Part shown: positions 1 to 6,969 of the stretch, piece by piece
How the letters are laid out: every line of letters starts with the position of its first letter
How positions within the stretch are numbered: the first letter of the stretch is position 1
Source of the DNA: Ruminococcus sp.
GTDB lineage: Bacteria; Bacillota; Clostridia; Oscillospirales; Ruminococcaceae
Assembly (NCBI GenBank): GCA_014799765.1
Contig: JAAVHK010000056.1
Location: 1 to 8,967 of the forward strand
Reading direction: 5' to 3'
DNA length: 8,967 nt
Program-made: the position numbers and the translations under genes
The notes under the pieces: model-generated
Told to the model about the DNA's origin: nothing
Database searches by the model: none
What the model saw: only the letters and a program-made list of their open reading frames with translations

Positions 1-137
1 AACTATTCCGGATTTTATATTGTGTTTGTTTTTCTTGGGTTTAATTTCTCTTATTAATTTTATTATTGAGAATTGAACATATAAAAACAAAAATTAATAA
101 TACAGAAAAATAAAAAATTCCTGACTTTTATATGCAT

Positions 138-176
138 AAAAAAGACTGCTCCGTCGTGAAACGAAACAGTCTTTTT
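138..176 (-). terminator. Intrinsic terminator after cellobiose phosphorylase
   Basis: A 10-bp perfect inverted repeat (AAAAAGACTG at 139-148, CAGTCTTTTT at 167-176) encloses an 18-nt loop. Read on the minus strand, the stem ends in six T residues, as expected for a Rho-independent terminator, and it lies 17 bp beyond the stop codon of the cellobiose phosphorylase gene. Because the stem has A and T tracts on both sides it could also stop transcription arriving on the plus strand. Confidence 0.9.
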
Positions 177-193
177 ATTATTTAATAATGGAA

Positions 194-2653
194 TTAACCC
201 ATAATAACTTCAACTTCGTGAACGCCATCAGCGAGTGCAGGGATAACATTTCCGTCTACTGCCTTGCCGTCTACGGTCATGGACTTTACACCCTTGCAAA
301 CGTGGTCAGGATTCTTTACAGTTATATTGTACTCTGCACCACGGAATTTTCTTGTAGCGGTAAAGCCGTCCCACTCGTGTGGTATGGACGGGTCAACCTT
401 AAGACCGTTCCAGTCAGCAGAAAGACCAAGTATATACTGCGATATAGCAACCATATTCCAAGCAGCAGTACCTGTAAGCCATGAGTTTTTACCCTCACCG
501 AATCTGCTTGCGTCCTTACCGGCAATCATCTGACCATATACATAAGGTTCGGTCTTGTGGAGGTCAGAAATTTCCTCATTGAAAGCAGGGGCAATCTTTG
601 AGTAGTATTCAAATGCCTTGTCACCACGTCCGGCGTAAGCCTCTGCACAGATAATCCATGCATTGTTATGTGTGAAGATACCGGCGTTTTCCTTGTAACC
701 GCCCGGGTATGTGGAAATTTCACCGTACTGGATATAGTACTTTGTGAATGCAGGGTTATTGAGTACAAGACCATACTTTGTATTGAGATACTTGTCGATA
801 GAATCAAGTGTCTTGATGTCTGCACCCTCTTCCTTGCCGATTTCGGACATAACTGCAAATCCCTGTGGTTCAATGAAGATTTTACCCTCTTCACATTCCT
901 TTGAACCCATTTTGTTACCCTCAGAATCATAAGCACGTATGAACCAGTCGCCATCAAAAGCAGATTCCATGACGCTCTTCTTCATCTTGTCGATTTCTGC
1001 CTGAGCCTGCTCAGCTTCTTCGTCCTTGCCGAGATGTTTCAGAATAGCTACATAGTTAGGACCAGCATATGTAAAGAGTGTAGCAACCATTACTGATTCA
1101 GCAACCTTTGAATATCCGCCCTCTTCAGCGAACTTCGGATTAGTGTATGTCTGGAAACTCTCACCAGGGGTATCTGAATAGCATGAAAGGTTTATACAGT
1201 CATTCCAGTCGGCACGCATTGCGAGTGGGAGGTTATGCGGACCAAGATTATTTATAATCTTATAGAACGATACTTTGAGATGGTCAAGCATTGGTTTAGC
1301 TTTTGATTCGTCATTGTCATAAGGTACTAACTCGTCAAGGATTGACCAGTCACCAGTTTCCTTGATGTATGCGGAAACTGAAAGAATCATCCAAAGCGGG
1401 TCATCGGAGAAGTCACCACCGATATCGGAGTTACCTTTTTTGGTAAGTGGCTGGTACTGGTGATAACATCCGCCGTCCTCAAGCTGTGTGGAAGCTATAT
1501 CAATAATACGCTGTCTTGCTCTGTCGGGAATCTGATGTACGAAGCCGAGTATATCCTGATTGGAGTCACGGAAGCCCATACCTCTGCCGATACCGCTTTC
1601 AAAGTACGAAGCAGAACGTGAAAGGTTAAATGTAACCATACACTGATACTGATTCCATATATTAACCATTCTGTCAACTTTGTCATTAGGTGTATTTACA
1701 TTTATGATTCCAAGGAGCTTATCCCATGTAGCCTTGAGTTCAGCGAGACCAGTAGCAACCTTTTCAGGTGTGTTGTATTGTTCAATCATAGCGAGGGCTT
1801 TTTCCTTGTTGATTGTAACGCCGTCAGCCTCAAACTTCTTGTCGACTGGCATTTCAACGTAACCAAGTACGAAAATAAGGGTCTTTGTCTCATTCGGAGC
1901 AAGAGTTATTTTCTTATAGTGTGACGCAACTGGTGACCAGCCGTCAGCGAATGAGTTATTAGCAACGCCTGCAACTACTGCCTGCGGATTATTGAAACCG
2001 TTATAGAGACCTATAAAGGAATCTCTGTCGGTGTCGTAACCGTCTATGTCGTCATTGACTGTGTAGAATGCAAAATGGTCACGTCTGTCACGGTACTCTG
2101 TCTTGTGGTAGATAGTAGAACCTACTACTTCAACACGTCCTGTAGAGAAGTTACGCTGGAAATTTGTGCAATCGTCCTGAGCGTCCCACAGACACCATTC
2201 AGCGAATGAGAAGAATGAAAATGTTTTTTCTTCTGTACCCTCGTTAGTAAGTACAACCTGCTGAACTTCTCCGGCGTAGTTCTGCGGTACGAAGAAAGTT
2301 ACTTCTGCTTTGAGGTTGTTTTTCTTACCGGTTATGATTGTATAGCCCATACCGTGACGGCACTCGTAAGAATCGAGTTCCGTTTTTACCGGTGACCAGC
2401 CCGGATTCCAGATAGTGCCGTTTTCGTTGATATAGAAGTAACGTCCGCCCATATCGATAGGCACGTTGTTATAGCGGTAACGAGTTATTCTTCTGAGACG
2501 TGCATCCTTATAGAAAGAATAGCCACCGGCTGTGTTTGAGATGAGTGAAAAGAAATCCTGTGTTCCGAGGTAATTTATCCACGGGTAAGGTGTCTTAGGG
2601 GTATTGATGACGTATTCCTTGTTGGCGTCATCAAAAAAACCGAACTTCTGCAT
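194..2653 (-). CDS. cbp: Cellobiose phosphorylase (GH94)
   Basis: The 819-residue product matches the length and layout of GH94 cellobiose phosphorylases, which split cellobiose with inorganic phosphate into alpha-D-glucose-1-phosphate and glucose, conserving one sugar phosphate without ATP. The N-terminal part (about 1-270) has the beta-sandwich type sequence of the family. The catalytic (alpha/alpha)6 part carries GFRDSNQD at 360-367 and RADWND at 480-485, where the family's general-acid aspartate sits (most likely D485). The motif TGTAAWN near the C-terminus and the end of the protein also fit. There is no signal peptide, so the enzyme is cytoplasmic and acts on imported cellobiose. The start at 2653 is supported by AAAGGAG seven bases upstream. 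The gene has its own promoter and a downstream hairpin, so it can be expressed alone, although no terminator was seen between it and the upstream LRR gene. Cellodextrin phosphorylase is less likely, as those proteins are usually longer. Substrate assignment is from family resemblance. Confidence 0.94.
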   Translation of the reverse strand: MQKFGFFDDANKEYVINTPKTPYPWINYLGTQDFFSLISNTAGGYSFYKDARLRRITRYRYNNVPIDMGGRYFYINENGTIWNPGWSPVKTELDSYECRHGMGYTIITGKKNNLKAEVTFFVPQNYAGEVQQVVLTNEGTEEKTFSFFSFAEWCLWDAQDDCTNFQRNFSTGRVEVVGSTIYHKTEYRDRRDHFAFYTVNDDIDGYDTDRDSFIGLYNGFNNPQAVVAGVANNSFADGWSPVASHYKKITLAPNETKTLIFVLGYVEMPVDKKFEADGVTINKEKALAMIEQYNTPEKVATGLAELKATWDKLLGIINVNTPNDKVDRMVNIWNQYQCMVTFNLSRSASYFESGIGRGMGFRDSNQDILGFVHQIPDRARQRIIDIASTQLEDGGCYHQYQPLTKKGNSDIGGDFSDDPLWMILSVSAYIKETGDWSILDELVPYDNDESKAKPMLDHLKVSFYKIINNLGPHNLPLAMRADWNDCINLSCYSDTPGESFQTYTNPKFAEEGGYSKVAESVMVATLFTYAGPNYVAILKHLGKDEEAEQAQAEIDKMKKSVMESAFDGDWFIRAYDSEGNKMGSKECEEGKIFIEPQGFAVMSEIGKEEGADIKTLDSIDKYLNTKYGLVLNNPAFTKYYIQYGEISTYPGGYKENAGIFTHNNAWIICAEAYAGRGDKAFEYYSKIAPAFNEEISDLHKTEPYVYGQMIAGKDASRFGEGKNSWLTGTAAWNMVAISQYILGLSADWNGLKVDPSIPHEWDGFTATRKFRGAEYNITVKNPDHVCKGVKSMTVDGKAVDGNVIPALADGVHEVEVIMG

Positions 2654-2687
2654 AATTTTACTCCTTTTTATTACATTGTGAACGATA

Positions 2688-2702
2688 TTTCAGTTCCTGA
2701 AA
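2688..2702. promoter_or_regulatory. Palindrome in cellobiose phosphorylase leader
   Basis: TTTCAG-TTC-CTGAAA is a perfect 6-bp inverted repeat with a 3-bp centre. It lies about 20-35 bases downstream of the predicted transcription start and 35 bases upstream of the start codon. Its position fits a repressor operator or a small leader hairpin. A 15-bp AT-rich palindrome could also occur by chance, so function is inferred. Confidence 0.35.
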
Positions 2703-2729
2703 AAGCGATTGTACACCGCATTTTCTAAC

Positions 2730-2758
2730 ATTATATCACACTTTTCATTTTATTACAA
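2730..2758 (-). promoter_or_regulatory. Sigma-A promoter of cellobiose phosphorylase
   Basis: On the minus strand, TTGTAA (2753-2758) is followed after exactly 17 bp by TATAAT (2730-2735), preceded by TGa as in an extended -10 promoter. Transcription would start near 2723, giving a leader of about 70 nt before the start codon at 2653. The leader contains the TTTCAG/CTGAAA palindrome. Confidence 0.75.
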
Positions 2759-2805
2759 TAGTTTATTGAAAAATTCCTGTGTATTATTTTTATACTGATT
2801 TTTGT

Positions 2806-2824
2806 GCAATTTCAACAAAAAGCG
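2806..2824. promoter_or_regulatory. Shared 19-bp dyad element, copy near cellobiose phosphorylase
   Basis: The plus strand reads GCAATTT-caa-CAAAAAGCG. The same sequence with a different 3-bp centre occurs at 6874-6892, giving 16 of 19 identical bases. Both copies are in the same orientation relative to the downstream minus-strand gene. The element is an imperfect dyad (GCnnTTT against AAAnnGC). It lies about 83-101 bases upstream of the predicted start of cellobiose phosphorylase transcription. A part-copy, AAAAAGCGAT, recurs at 2700-2709. Operator function is inferred. Confidence 0.35.
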
Positions 2825-2851
2825 ATACAATAGTTAATATTTTAATGCTTA

Positions 2852-3715
2852 TTATCTGCTGATAAGTTTCAGTAAATCGGGGTCATTGTTTTTGGCGTAT
2901 TCCTGTATCTTTTCAAAATGCACGTCAATAAAAGCCTTGAAAAACTCCGAATCATAGACATTTGCCATAAATACGGCAAGTGGGTATCTGTATTCCGGTA
3001 TCTCTAAATCGTCGAATAAAAGTTCTCTTTGTTCAGTACCTGCTCCGATAAACTTAAATAAACTTTCAGTTCTTGCATAAAAACGCCTTTCACATATGCC
3101 TTTTTTTCCCCTGAAATATTCTATTTCACTTACTTTTACCGGAATATTTACGGAATAATCATCATGTTTGAGGCATATATTGAAATCATTTCCTGTAAAA
3201 AAAGCTTTATAACCTATTTTTATACCGTCAGAAACTACAAACTCTTTAATATGTATGCAATTTTCAAAAAATCTTGAATGAATTACCTTTATGCCCTCCA
3301 GATTTACAGATTCTTCAATATCATATATTCTTGCAATAGCTATACCATTTACGGCAACAAAACTTTTTTCAGTAGCTCCTTTATCTCTAATCCACTTTGT
3401 ATTAAAAAAAGCATTATTACCTATTTTTGTTACACTCTCCGGAATTACTATTTCTTCGAGTTGATAACAATTTTCAAAAGCACTTCTACCTATTGTAATT
3501 ACGCCCTCTTGAATTACTATTTTTTCAAGGTAATAACAGTTTGCAAAAGCCCTGTCACCTATGGCAGTAACATTTCCGGTAATTATAACAGATTTTATAT
3601 TATAATTATCTCCAAATGCTTCTTCACCTATTTTCGTTACACATGACGGTATAATAACATCAGGATTTTTGCCATTATACTTTACAAGTACGCCGTCTTT
3701 TATATCAAAGTTCAT
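2852..3715 (-). CDS. Cytoplasmic BspA-like leucine-rich repeat protein with C-terminal non-LRR region
   Basis: This 287-residue protein has no signal peptide or membrane segment. After a short cap (IKDGVLVKYNGK, 5-16) come four regular 23-residue repeats at 20-42, 43-65, 66-88 and 89-111 with the LRR_5/BspA pattern IxIPxxVTxIGxxAFxNCxxLEx. A less regular stretch follows, and the last 90 or so residues (about 195-287) do not follow the repeat; they look helical and charged towards the end (FFKAFIDVHFEKIQEY). The start at 3715 has GAGG about six bases upstream, overlapping the stop codon region of the epimerase gene 10 bp away, so the two are probably co-translated from one message. The N-terminal cap is closely related to that of the LRR protein encoded at 4752-5408. 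LRR_5 proteins usually bind other proteins; the partner here is unknown. No clear terminator was found after the gene. Confidence 0.88.
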   Translation of the reverse strand: MNFDIKDGVLVKYNGKNPDVIIPSCVTKIGEEAFGDNYNIKSVIITGNVTAIGDRAFANCYYLEKIVIQEGVITIGRSAFENCYQLEEIVIPESVTKIGNNAFFNTKWIRDKGATEKSFVAVNGIAIARIYDIEESVNLEGIKVIHSRFFENCIHIKEFVVSDGIKIGYKAFFTGNDFNICLKHDDYSVNIPVKVSEIEYFRGKKGICERRFYARTESLFKFIGAGTEQRELLFDDLEIPEYRYPLAVFMANVYDSEFFKAFIDVHFEKIQEYAKNNDPDLLKLISR

Positions 3716-3725
3716 GCAATACCTC

Positions 3726-4733
3726 TTATTTGCTGAAGAATCGCTGACTTGTCTTGTATGTACAGTTTGGCTTTACCTCAACGTATCCTGTCATATCTAC
3801 AGGCAGTGTGAGATTAGGTGCGTCAATCATAGCGGTCATAGGTTCGGGACAGAAATAGTGATTGAATCCCCTGTCGTTCCATATAATCCAGAACTTATAT
3901 TCTTCCGATACCTCATAGCAAAGTTTCTTACCGCTTGCGACGTCCTCTGCTATTACGCCGTGAAACTGCTGACCGTCAAGAGTAGTACACTCACCGAAAT
4001 ACATATCATTGTCGACTACCTGAAGAACCGGACATTTTGTACCGTTTTTGTATTCGAGGTCATAAGCCTCAGGGGAGCGGAGTACCTCTGTAGGCAGACA
4101 GCGTTCATTAAGTTCGCATTTCTTGCCAACCGGTACAGTAAGTCTTATATCGCTTTCCTTAGCACCGTCAACGAATGGTGCGTTTATAGTCGTATGAGAT
4201 GCAAGCGACATAGGAAGTACCACGTCGGAATTATTTGTAAACTTAATGTTCTGTTCGAGACCGTTTGCGGATAGTGTGAAAGTATATTCCGCTGTGAACT
4301 TCACCGGCATATACTGGAAAAACTCGTCTCTTTCGTCGTAAACGTAACGTGTCACGAGCCATGCACAGTTAGCATCTGAATTATATTCTACTATTTCGTG
4401 TTCACGCTTATGTAAGAATCCATGGATATGATTGTTATAGGGTGCTTTTTCGTTTACCGGAAGATGATATACAGCGTCGGAAGTTTTCAGTACACCACCG
4501 GCAAAACGGTTAGGTAAGTACAGGGTAGGAAGTCCCCATACTTCAGCGGACTGTTTTATATCATCGGCGGTATTGTCCGGATTGAAGCGGAAAAATTCCA
4601 TATTATTCTTGGTATCACGCAGGCGGATTACATTAGAGCCTACTTCATAGGCAATAAGTGCCTCGTAACCACCGGCAATAAGTCTCACACAGGTAAGACC
4701 ATTGAAATTAAAAAGCTGTGTAGAATTACTCAT
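3726..4733 (-). CDS. Aldose 1-epimerase (galactose mutarotase-like) family protein
   Basis: The 335-residue product belongs to the mutarotase-like beta-sandwich fold and probably interconverts the alpha and beta anomers of a sugar. Family active-site positions are present: NRFAGG (75-80, arginine 76), HGF (histidine 104), a second histidine in LASH (180) and the catalytic-base glutamate in CPEP (297). The neighbourhood of the second histidine differs from the GalM form GxHPYFNL, so it is a divergent subfamily and the substrate could be glucose, galactose or a sugar phosphate. There is no signal peptide. I chose the start at 4733 because GAAAGGA (4744-4750) lies 10 bases upstream; the alternative ATG at 4742 would leave only one base to that site. 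The gene sits between two LRR genes and downstream of citrate synthase. With cellobiose phosphorylase nearby, an inferred role is equilibrating the glucose released from cellobiose before phosphorylation. Confidence 0.86.
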   Translation of the reverse strand: MSNSTQLFNFNGLTCVRLIAGGYEALIAYEVGSNVIRLRDTKNNMEFFRFNPDNTADDIKQSAEVWGLPTLYLPNRFAGGVLKTSDAVYHLPVNEKAPYNNHIHGFLHKREHEIVEYNSDANCAWLVTRYVYDERDEFFQYMPVKFTAEYTFTLSANGLEQNIKFTNNSDVVLPMSLASHTTINAPFVDGAKESDIRLTVPVGKKCELNERCLPTEVLRSPEAYDLEYKNGTKCPVLQVVDNDMYFGECTTLDGQQFHGVIAEDVASGKKLCYEVSEEYKFWIIWNDRGFNHYFCPEPMTAMIDAPNLTLPVDMTGYVEVKPNCTYKTSQRFFSK

Positions 4734-4751
4734 TTTAAACATATCCTTTCA

Positions 4752-5408
4752 TTAAAAGTTTTTTAATCTTAAACATCCATAAAACGCCATACTTTTTATT
4801 TCCGGTAATCTTCCGGATATTTTTATAGTTTCAAGGTTTGTACAGAAAAAGAAAGCATTTTCAGCTATTTCCATAAGGCTGACAGGTAATGTTATACTTG
4901 TAAGATTTCTATTATATACAAAAGCTCCCTCCGATATTGTCATGACATTTTCAGGAATTTCATAAATTTTATCTTTTTTACCGGCAGGGTAGGAAATCAA
5001 CTCAAATTTTGACTTACTGAAAAGTACACCGTTTTCACTGCAATAACACTGATTGTATTTATCGACTTCAACAGAAACAAGATTTTCACAGAAACCGAAT
5101 ATACTTGTACCAATGTCAACGACACTATAAGGTATTTTTATACTTTCGAGACTTTCGCAACCTGTAAATGCATGGTCACCTATTCTTGTCACGCTGTCGG
5201 GAATTTCAATGTTTTTAAGTCTCCGGCAATCCTTGAATGCCCTGTCGCCTATGGATTTCACACCGTCAGGGATTACTACACTTTCAAGAACGTTACACCA
5301 TTGGAAAGCATTTTCGCCTATTTTGTCTGTACCGTCGGGAATTATAATATTTTTATCCTTGCCGGTATATTTTATAAGTACACCATTTTTTATTTCAAAG
5401 TCTGTCAT
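4752..5408 (-). CDS. Small cytoplasmic BspA-like leucine-rich repeat protein
   Basis: This 218-residue protein is made almost wholly of LRR_5 repeats. A cap (IKNGVLIKYTGK, 6-17) is followed by 23-residue repeats at 21-43, 44-66, 67-89 and 90-112. Next comes an island of about 40 residues (YNQCYCSENGVLFSKSKFEL) of the kind that interrupts BspA-family repeats, then two or three more repeats ending at the C-terminus with no extra domain. It has no signal peptide, anchor or sortase motif, so it is predicted to be cytoplasmic, unlike secreted BspA proteins. Its start codon overlaps the citrate synthase stop by one base (TAATG on the minus strand), and no good Shine-Dalgarno sequence precedes it, so translation probably depends on ribosomes finishing citrate synthase. 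Cap and repeats resemble the LRR protein at 2852-3715, indicating duplication. The function is unknown; a protein-binding role is a family inference. Confidence 0.87.
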   Translation of the reverse strand: MTDFEIKNGVLIKYTGKDKNIIIPDGTDKIGENAFQWCNVLESVVIPDGVKSIGDRAFKDCRRLKNIEIPDSVTRIGDHAFTGCESLESIKIPYSVVDIGTSIFGFCENLVSVEVDKYNQCYCSENGVLFSKSKFELISYPAGKKDKIYEIPENVMTISEGAFVYNRNLTSITLPVSLMEIAENAFFFCTNLETIKISGRLPEIKSMAFYGCLRLKNF

Positions 5409-6775
5409 TAGTCCATGCGGTTTTCCATGTCGGTGTACTCGTGCATAGGCGAGATTGCCTTATATGCCGGACGTATTATTTTATTGGAATTAATAAGTTC
5501 TTCTATACGATGTGCAGACCAGCCCGCAATTCTCGATACCGCAAAAATAGGTGTGAAAAGTTCATCCGGAATGCCTAACATTCTGTAAACGAATCCGCTG
5601 TAGAAATCTACGTTTGCACAGACACCCTTAAACATACGTCTTTCACTTGCGATAACGTCCGGAGCAAGTTTTTCAACAAGGGAGTATAAAGCAAATTCTT
5701 CATGTCTGTTTTTTTCTGCGGAAAGTTTTTCAACAAATCCCTTGAAAACTTTCGCACGGGGGTCAGACTGTGAGTATACAGCATGTCCCATACCGTAAAT
5801 TAAACCTGCTTTGTCGAAAGCCTCTTTATGAAGAAGTTTTTTCAGATAAGCCCTTACTTCGTCTTCGTCCGTCCAGTCTTTTACGTTTGCTTTCATGTCG
5901 TCGAACATCATAGCAACCTTTATATTCGCACCGCCATGTTTCGGACCTTTCAGCGAACCTAATGACGCTGCTATTGCGGAATATGTATCAGTACCGGAAG
6001 AAGATACGACGTGTACAGTAAATGTGGAGTTGTTACCGCCACCGTGTTCTGCGTGGAGAACAAGTGCAAGGTCAAGGATACGTGCTTCAAGTTCTGTGTA
6101 CTTCTTATCCGGACGGAGCATATAAAGTAAATTTTCTGCTATGGAAAGTTTCGGGTCAGGGTCATGGAAGAAAAGACTTCCGCCACTGTTGTAATATTTG
6201 TACGCATTATAACCATACACTGCAAGTACAGGGAAAAGCGTTATAAGTTCGATACACTGTCTCATAACGTTTGGAATGGCAATATTATTGGCGTCGTCGT
6301 CGTAAGAATATAGTGCGAGTACGCTTTTTGCGAGGGTATTCATCATGTTATCGCTGGGAGCTTTCATTATTACATCCCTTGTGAAAGTAGTAGGCAGTTC
6401 ACGGAAATCGGCGAGAATCTGTTTAAATTCCATGAGTTCGTGTTCTGACGGCATATCACCGAACAGGAGCAGGTAAATCGTTTCCTCAAATCCGAAACGT
6501 TTTTCCTTTATGAAACCGGAAACTATGTCTTCAACATCTATACCTCTGTAGTAAAGTTTTCCGTCACCGTGATTAGGCATACCCTCACCGGTATTCAGTA
6601 CCTTTATTGTACTGATATTTGTCAGACCTGCAACTACTCCGTTACCGTCGAGGTCACGCAGACCACGTTTAACATCGTACTGCATATAGAGTTCCGGATT
6701 GATTTTGTAACCGTCCATAGACTTATCTGCAAGCCTGCGGATTTCCGGAGTAACAGATGAAAATTTATAATTCAT
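5408..6775 (-). CDS. gltA: Citrate synthase
   Basis: The 455-residue enzyme condenses oxaloacetate and acetyl-CoA to citrate, the first step towards 2-oxoglutarate and glutamate in anaerobes with a partial TCA cycle. The catalytic triad is visible: histidine 244 in HAEHGGGN, histidine 280 in GPKHGGAN and aspartate 390 in NVDFYSG. The oxaloacetate-binding motif is GMGHAVY (328-334) followed by SDPRA; alanine replaces the arginine of the common bacterial GFGHRVY. The length is typical of clostridial citrate synthases, with an N-terminal segment of about 50 residues before the core. AAAGGG lies 11 bases upstream of the ATG at 6775. It is the first gene after a consensus promoter and is followed without a gap by the LRR gene. 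2-methylcitrate synthase is an alternative, but no prpB or prpD genes are present in this window to support it. Confidence 0.93.
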   Translation of the reverse strand: MNYKFSSVTPEIRRLADKSMDGYKINPELYMQYDVKRGLRDLDGNGVVAGLTNISTIKVLNTGEGMPNHGDGKLYYRGIDVEDIVSGFIKEKRFGFEETIYLLLFGDMPSEHELMEFKQILADFRELPTTFTRDVIMKAPSDNMMNTLAKSVLALYSYDDDANNIAIPNVMRQCIELITLFPVLAVYGYNAYKYYNSGGSLFFHDPDPKLSIAENLLYMLRPDKKYTELEARILDLALVLHAEHGGGNNSTFTVHVVSSSGTDTYSAIAASLGSLKGPKHGGANIKVAMMFDDMKANVKDWTDEDEVRAYLKKLLHKEAFDKAGLIYGMGHAVYSQSDPRAKVFKGFVEKLSAEKNRHEEFALYSLVEKLAPDVIASERRMFKGVCANVDFYSGFVYRMLGIPDELFTPIFAVSRIAGWSAHRIEELINSNKIIRPAYKAISPMHEYTDMENRMD

Positions 6776-6824
6776 AATATTGTCATCCCTTTCTTTTTTT
6801 TAAATTTTTTATAGATACTTTATA

Positions 6825-6853
6825 ATTATAACATATTTCAACAAACTTGTCAA
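6825..6853 (-). promoter_or_regulatory. Consensus sigma-A promoter of the citrate synthase operon
   Basis: On the minus strand, TTGACA (6848-6853), a 17-bp spacer and TATAAT (6825-6830) match the housekeeping consensus at all 12 positions, with a TGt extended -10 in addition. Transcription would start near 6818, giving a leader of about 43 nt. Such a strong core promoter suggests high basal transcription, with any control likely through repression. Confidence 0.88.
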
Positions 6854-6873
6854 GCATTTGGCGAAAGTAAAAA

Positions 6874-6892
6874 GCAATTTTCCCAAAAAGCG
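6874..6892. promoter_or_regulatory. Shared 19-bp dyad element, copy between divergent promoters
   Basis: The plus strand reads GCAATTT-tcc-CAAAAAGCG, identical outside the 3-bp centre to 2806-2824. It lies about 56-74 bases upstream of the predicted citrate synthase transcription start and 10 bp upstream of the -35 box of the divergent plus-strand promoter, so a protein bound here could affect either direction. The function is inferred from recurrence, position and dyad symmetry. Confidence 0.38.
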
Positions 6893-6901
6893 TATCGGCT
6901 G

Positions 6902-6930
6902 TTGCAAAACGTTTAATAATATGATATATT
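6902..6930 (+). promoter_or_regulatory. Sigma-A type promoter of the zinc-ribbon/TPM operon
   Basis: TTGCAA (6902-6907), 17 bp, then TATATT (6925-6930) preceded by TGa (extended -10). Transcription would begin near 6937, leaving a leader of about 33 nt. The bases resemble a housekeeping promoter and not the AAC/CGT type of SigW, the ECF factor that drives the Bacillus counterpart operon. Confidence 0.65.
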
Positions 6931-6969
6931 TAATAATAATATTTTGTATATAAGGAGTGGTTTTTTTAT

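Noticed and set aside
1..137. Possible gene or promoter at the left edge
   Set aside because: The stretch is very AT-rich, has no coding pattern on either strand and no convincing -35/-10 pair; nothing can be supported.
188..484. Plus-strand open frame opposite the end of cellobiose phosphorylase
   Set aside because: It lies wholly antisense to a well-supported GH94 gene, has no ribosome binding site or promoter, and its translation resembles no protein family.
2761..2851. Intrinsic terminator between the longer LRR gene and cellobiose phosphorylase
   Set aside because: T-rich runs are present but no stable GC-containing stem precedes them on the minus strand, so read-through into cellobiose phosphorylase remains possible.
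3278..4274. Plus-strand open frames opposite the longer LRR gene and the epimerase
   Set aside because: Their apparent internal repeats (recurring NYYFF-like segments) are the mirror of the LRR codon periodicity; no start signals support them.
4734..4742. Upstream ATG adding three residues (MFK) to the epimerase
   Set aside because: The GAAAGGA ribosome binding site would be only one base from this ATG; the ATG at 4733 has a workable 10-base spacing.
5408..6775. Missing catalytic residue in citrate synthase (GMGHAVY in place of GFGHRVY)
   Set aside because: The histidine and following SDPRA are intact, and alanine at this place is also found in functional citrate synthases such as the animal enzyme (GYGHAV), so loss of activity is not implied.
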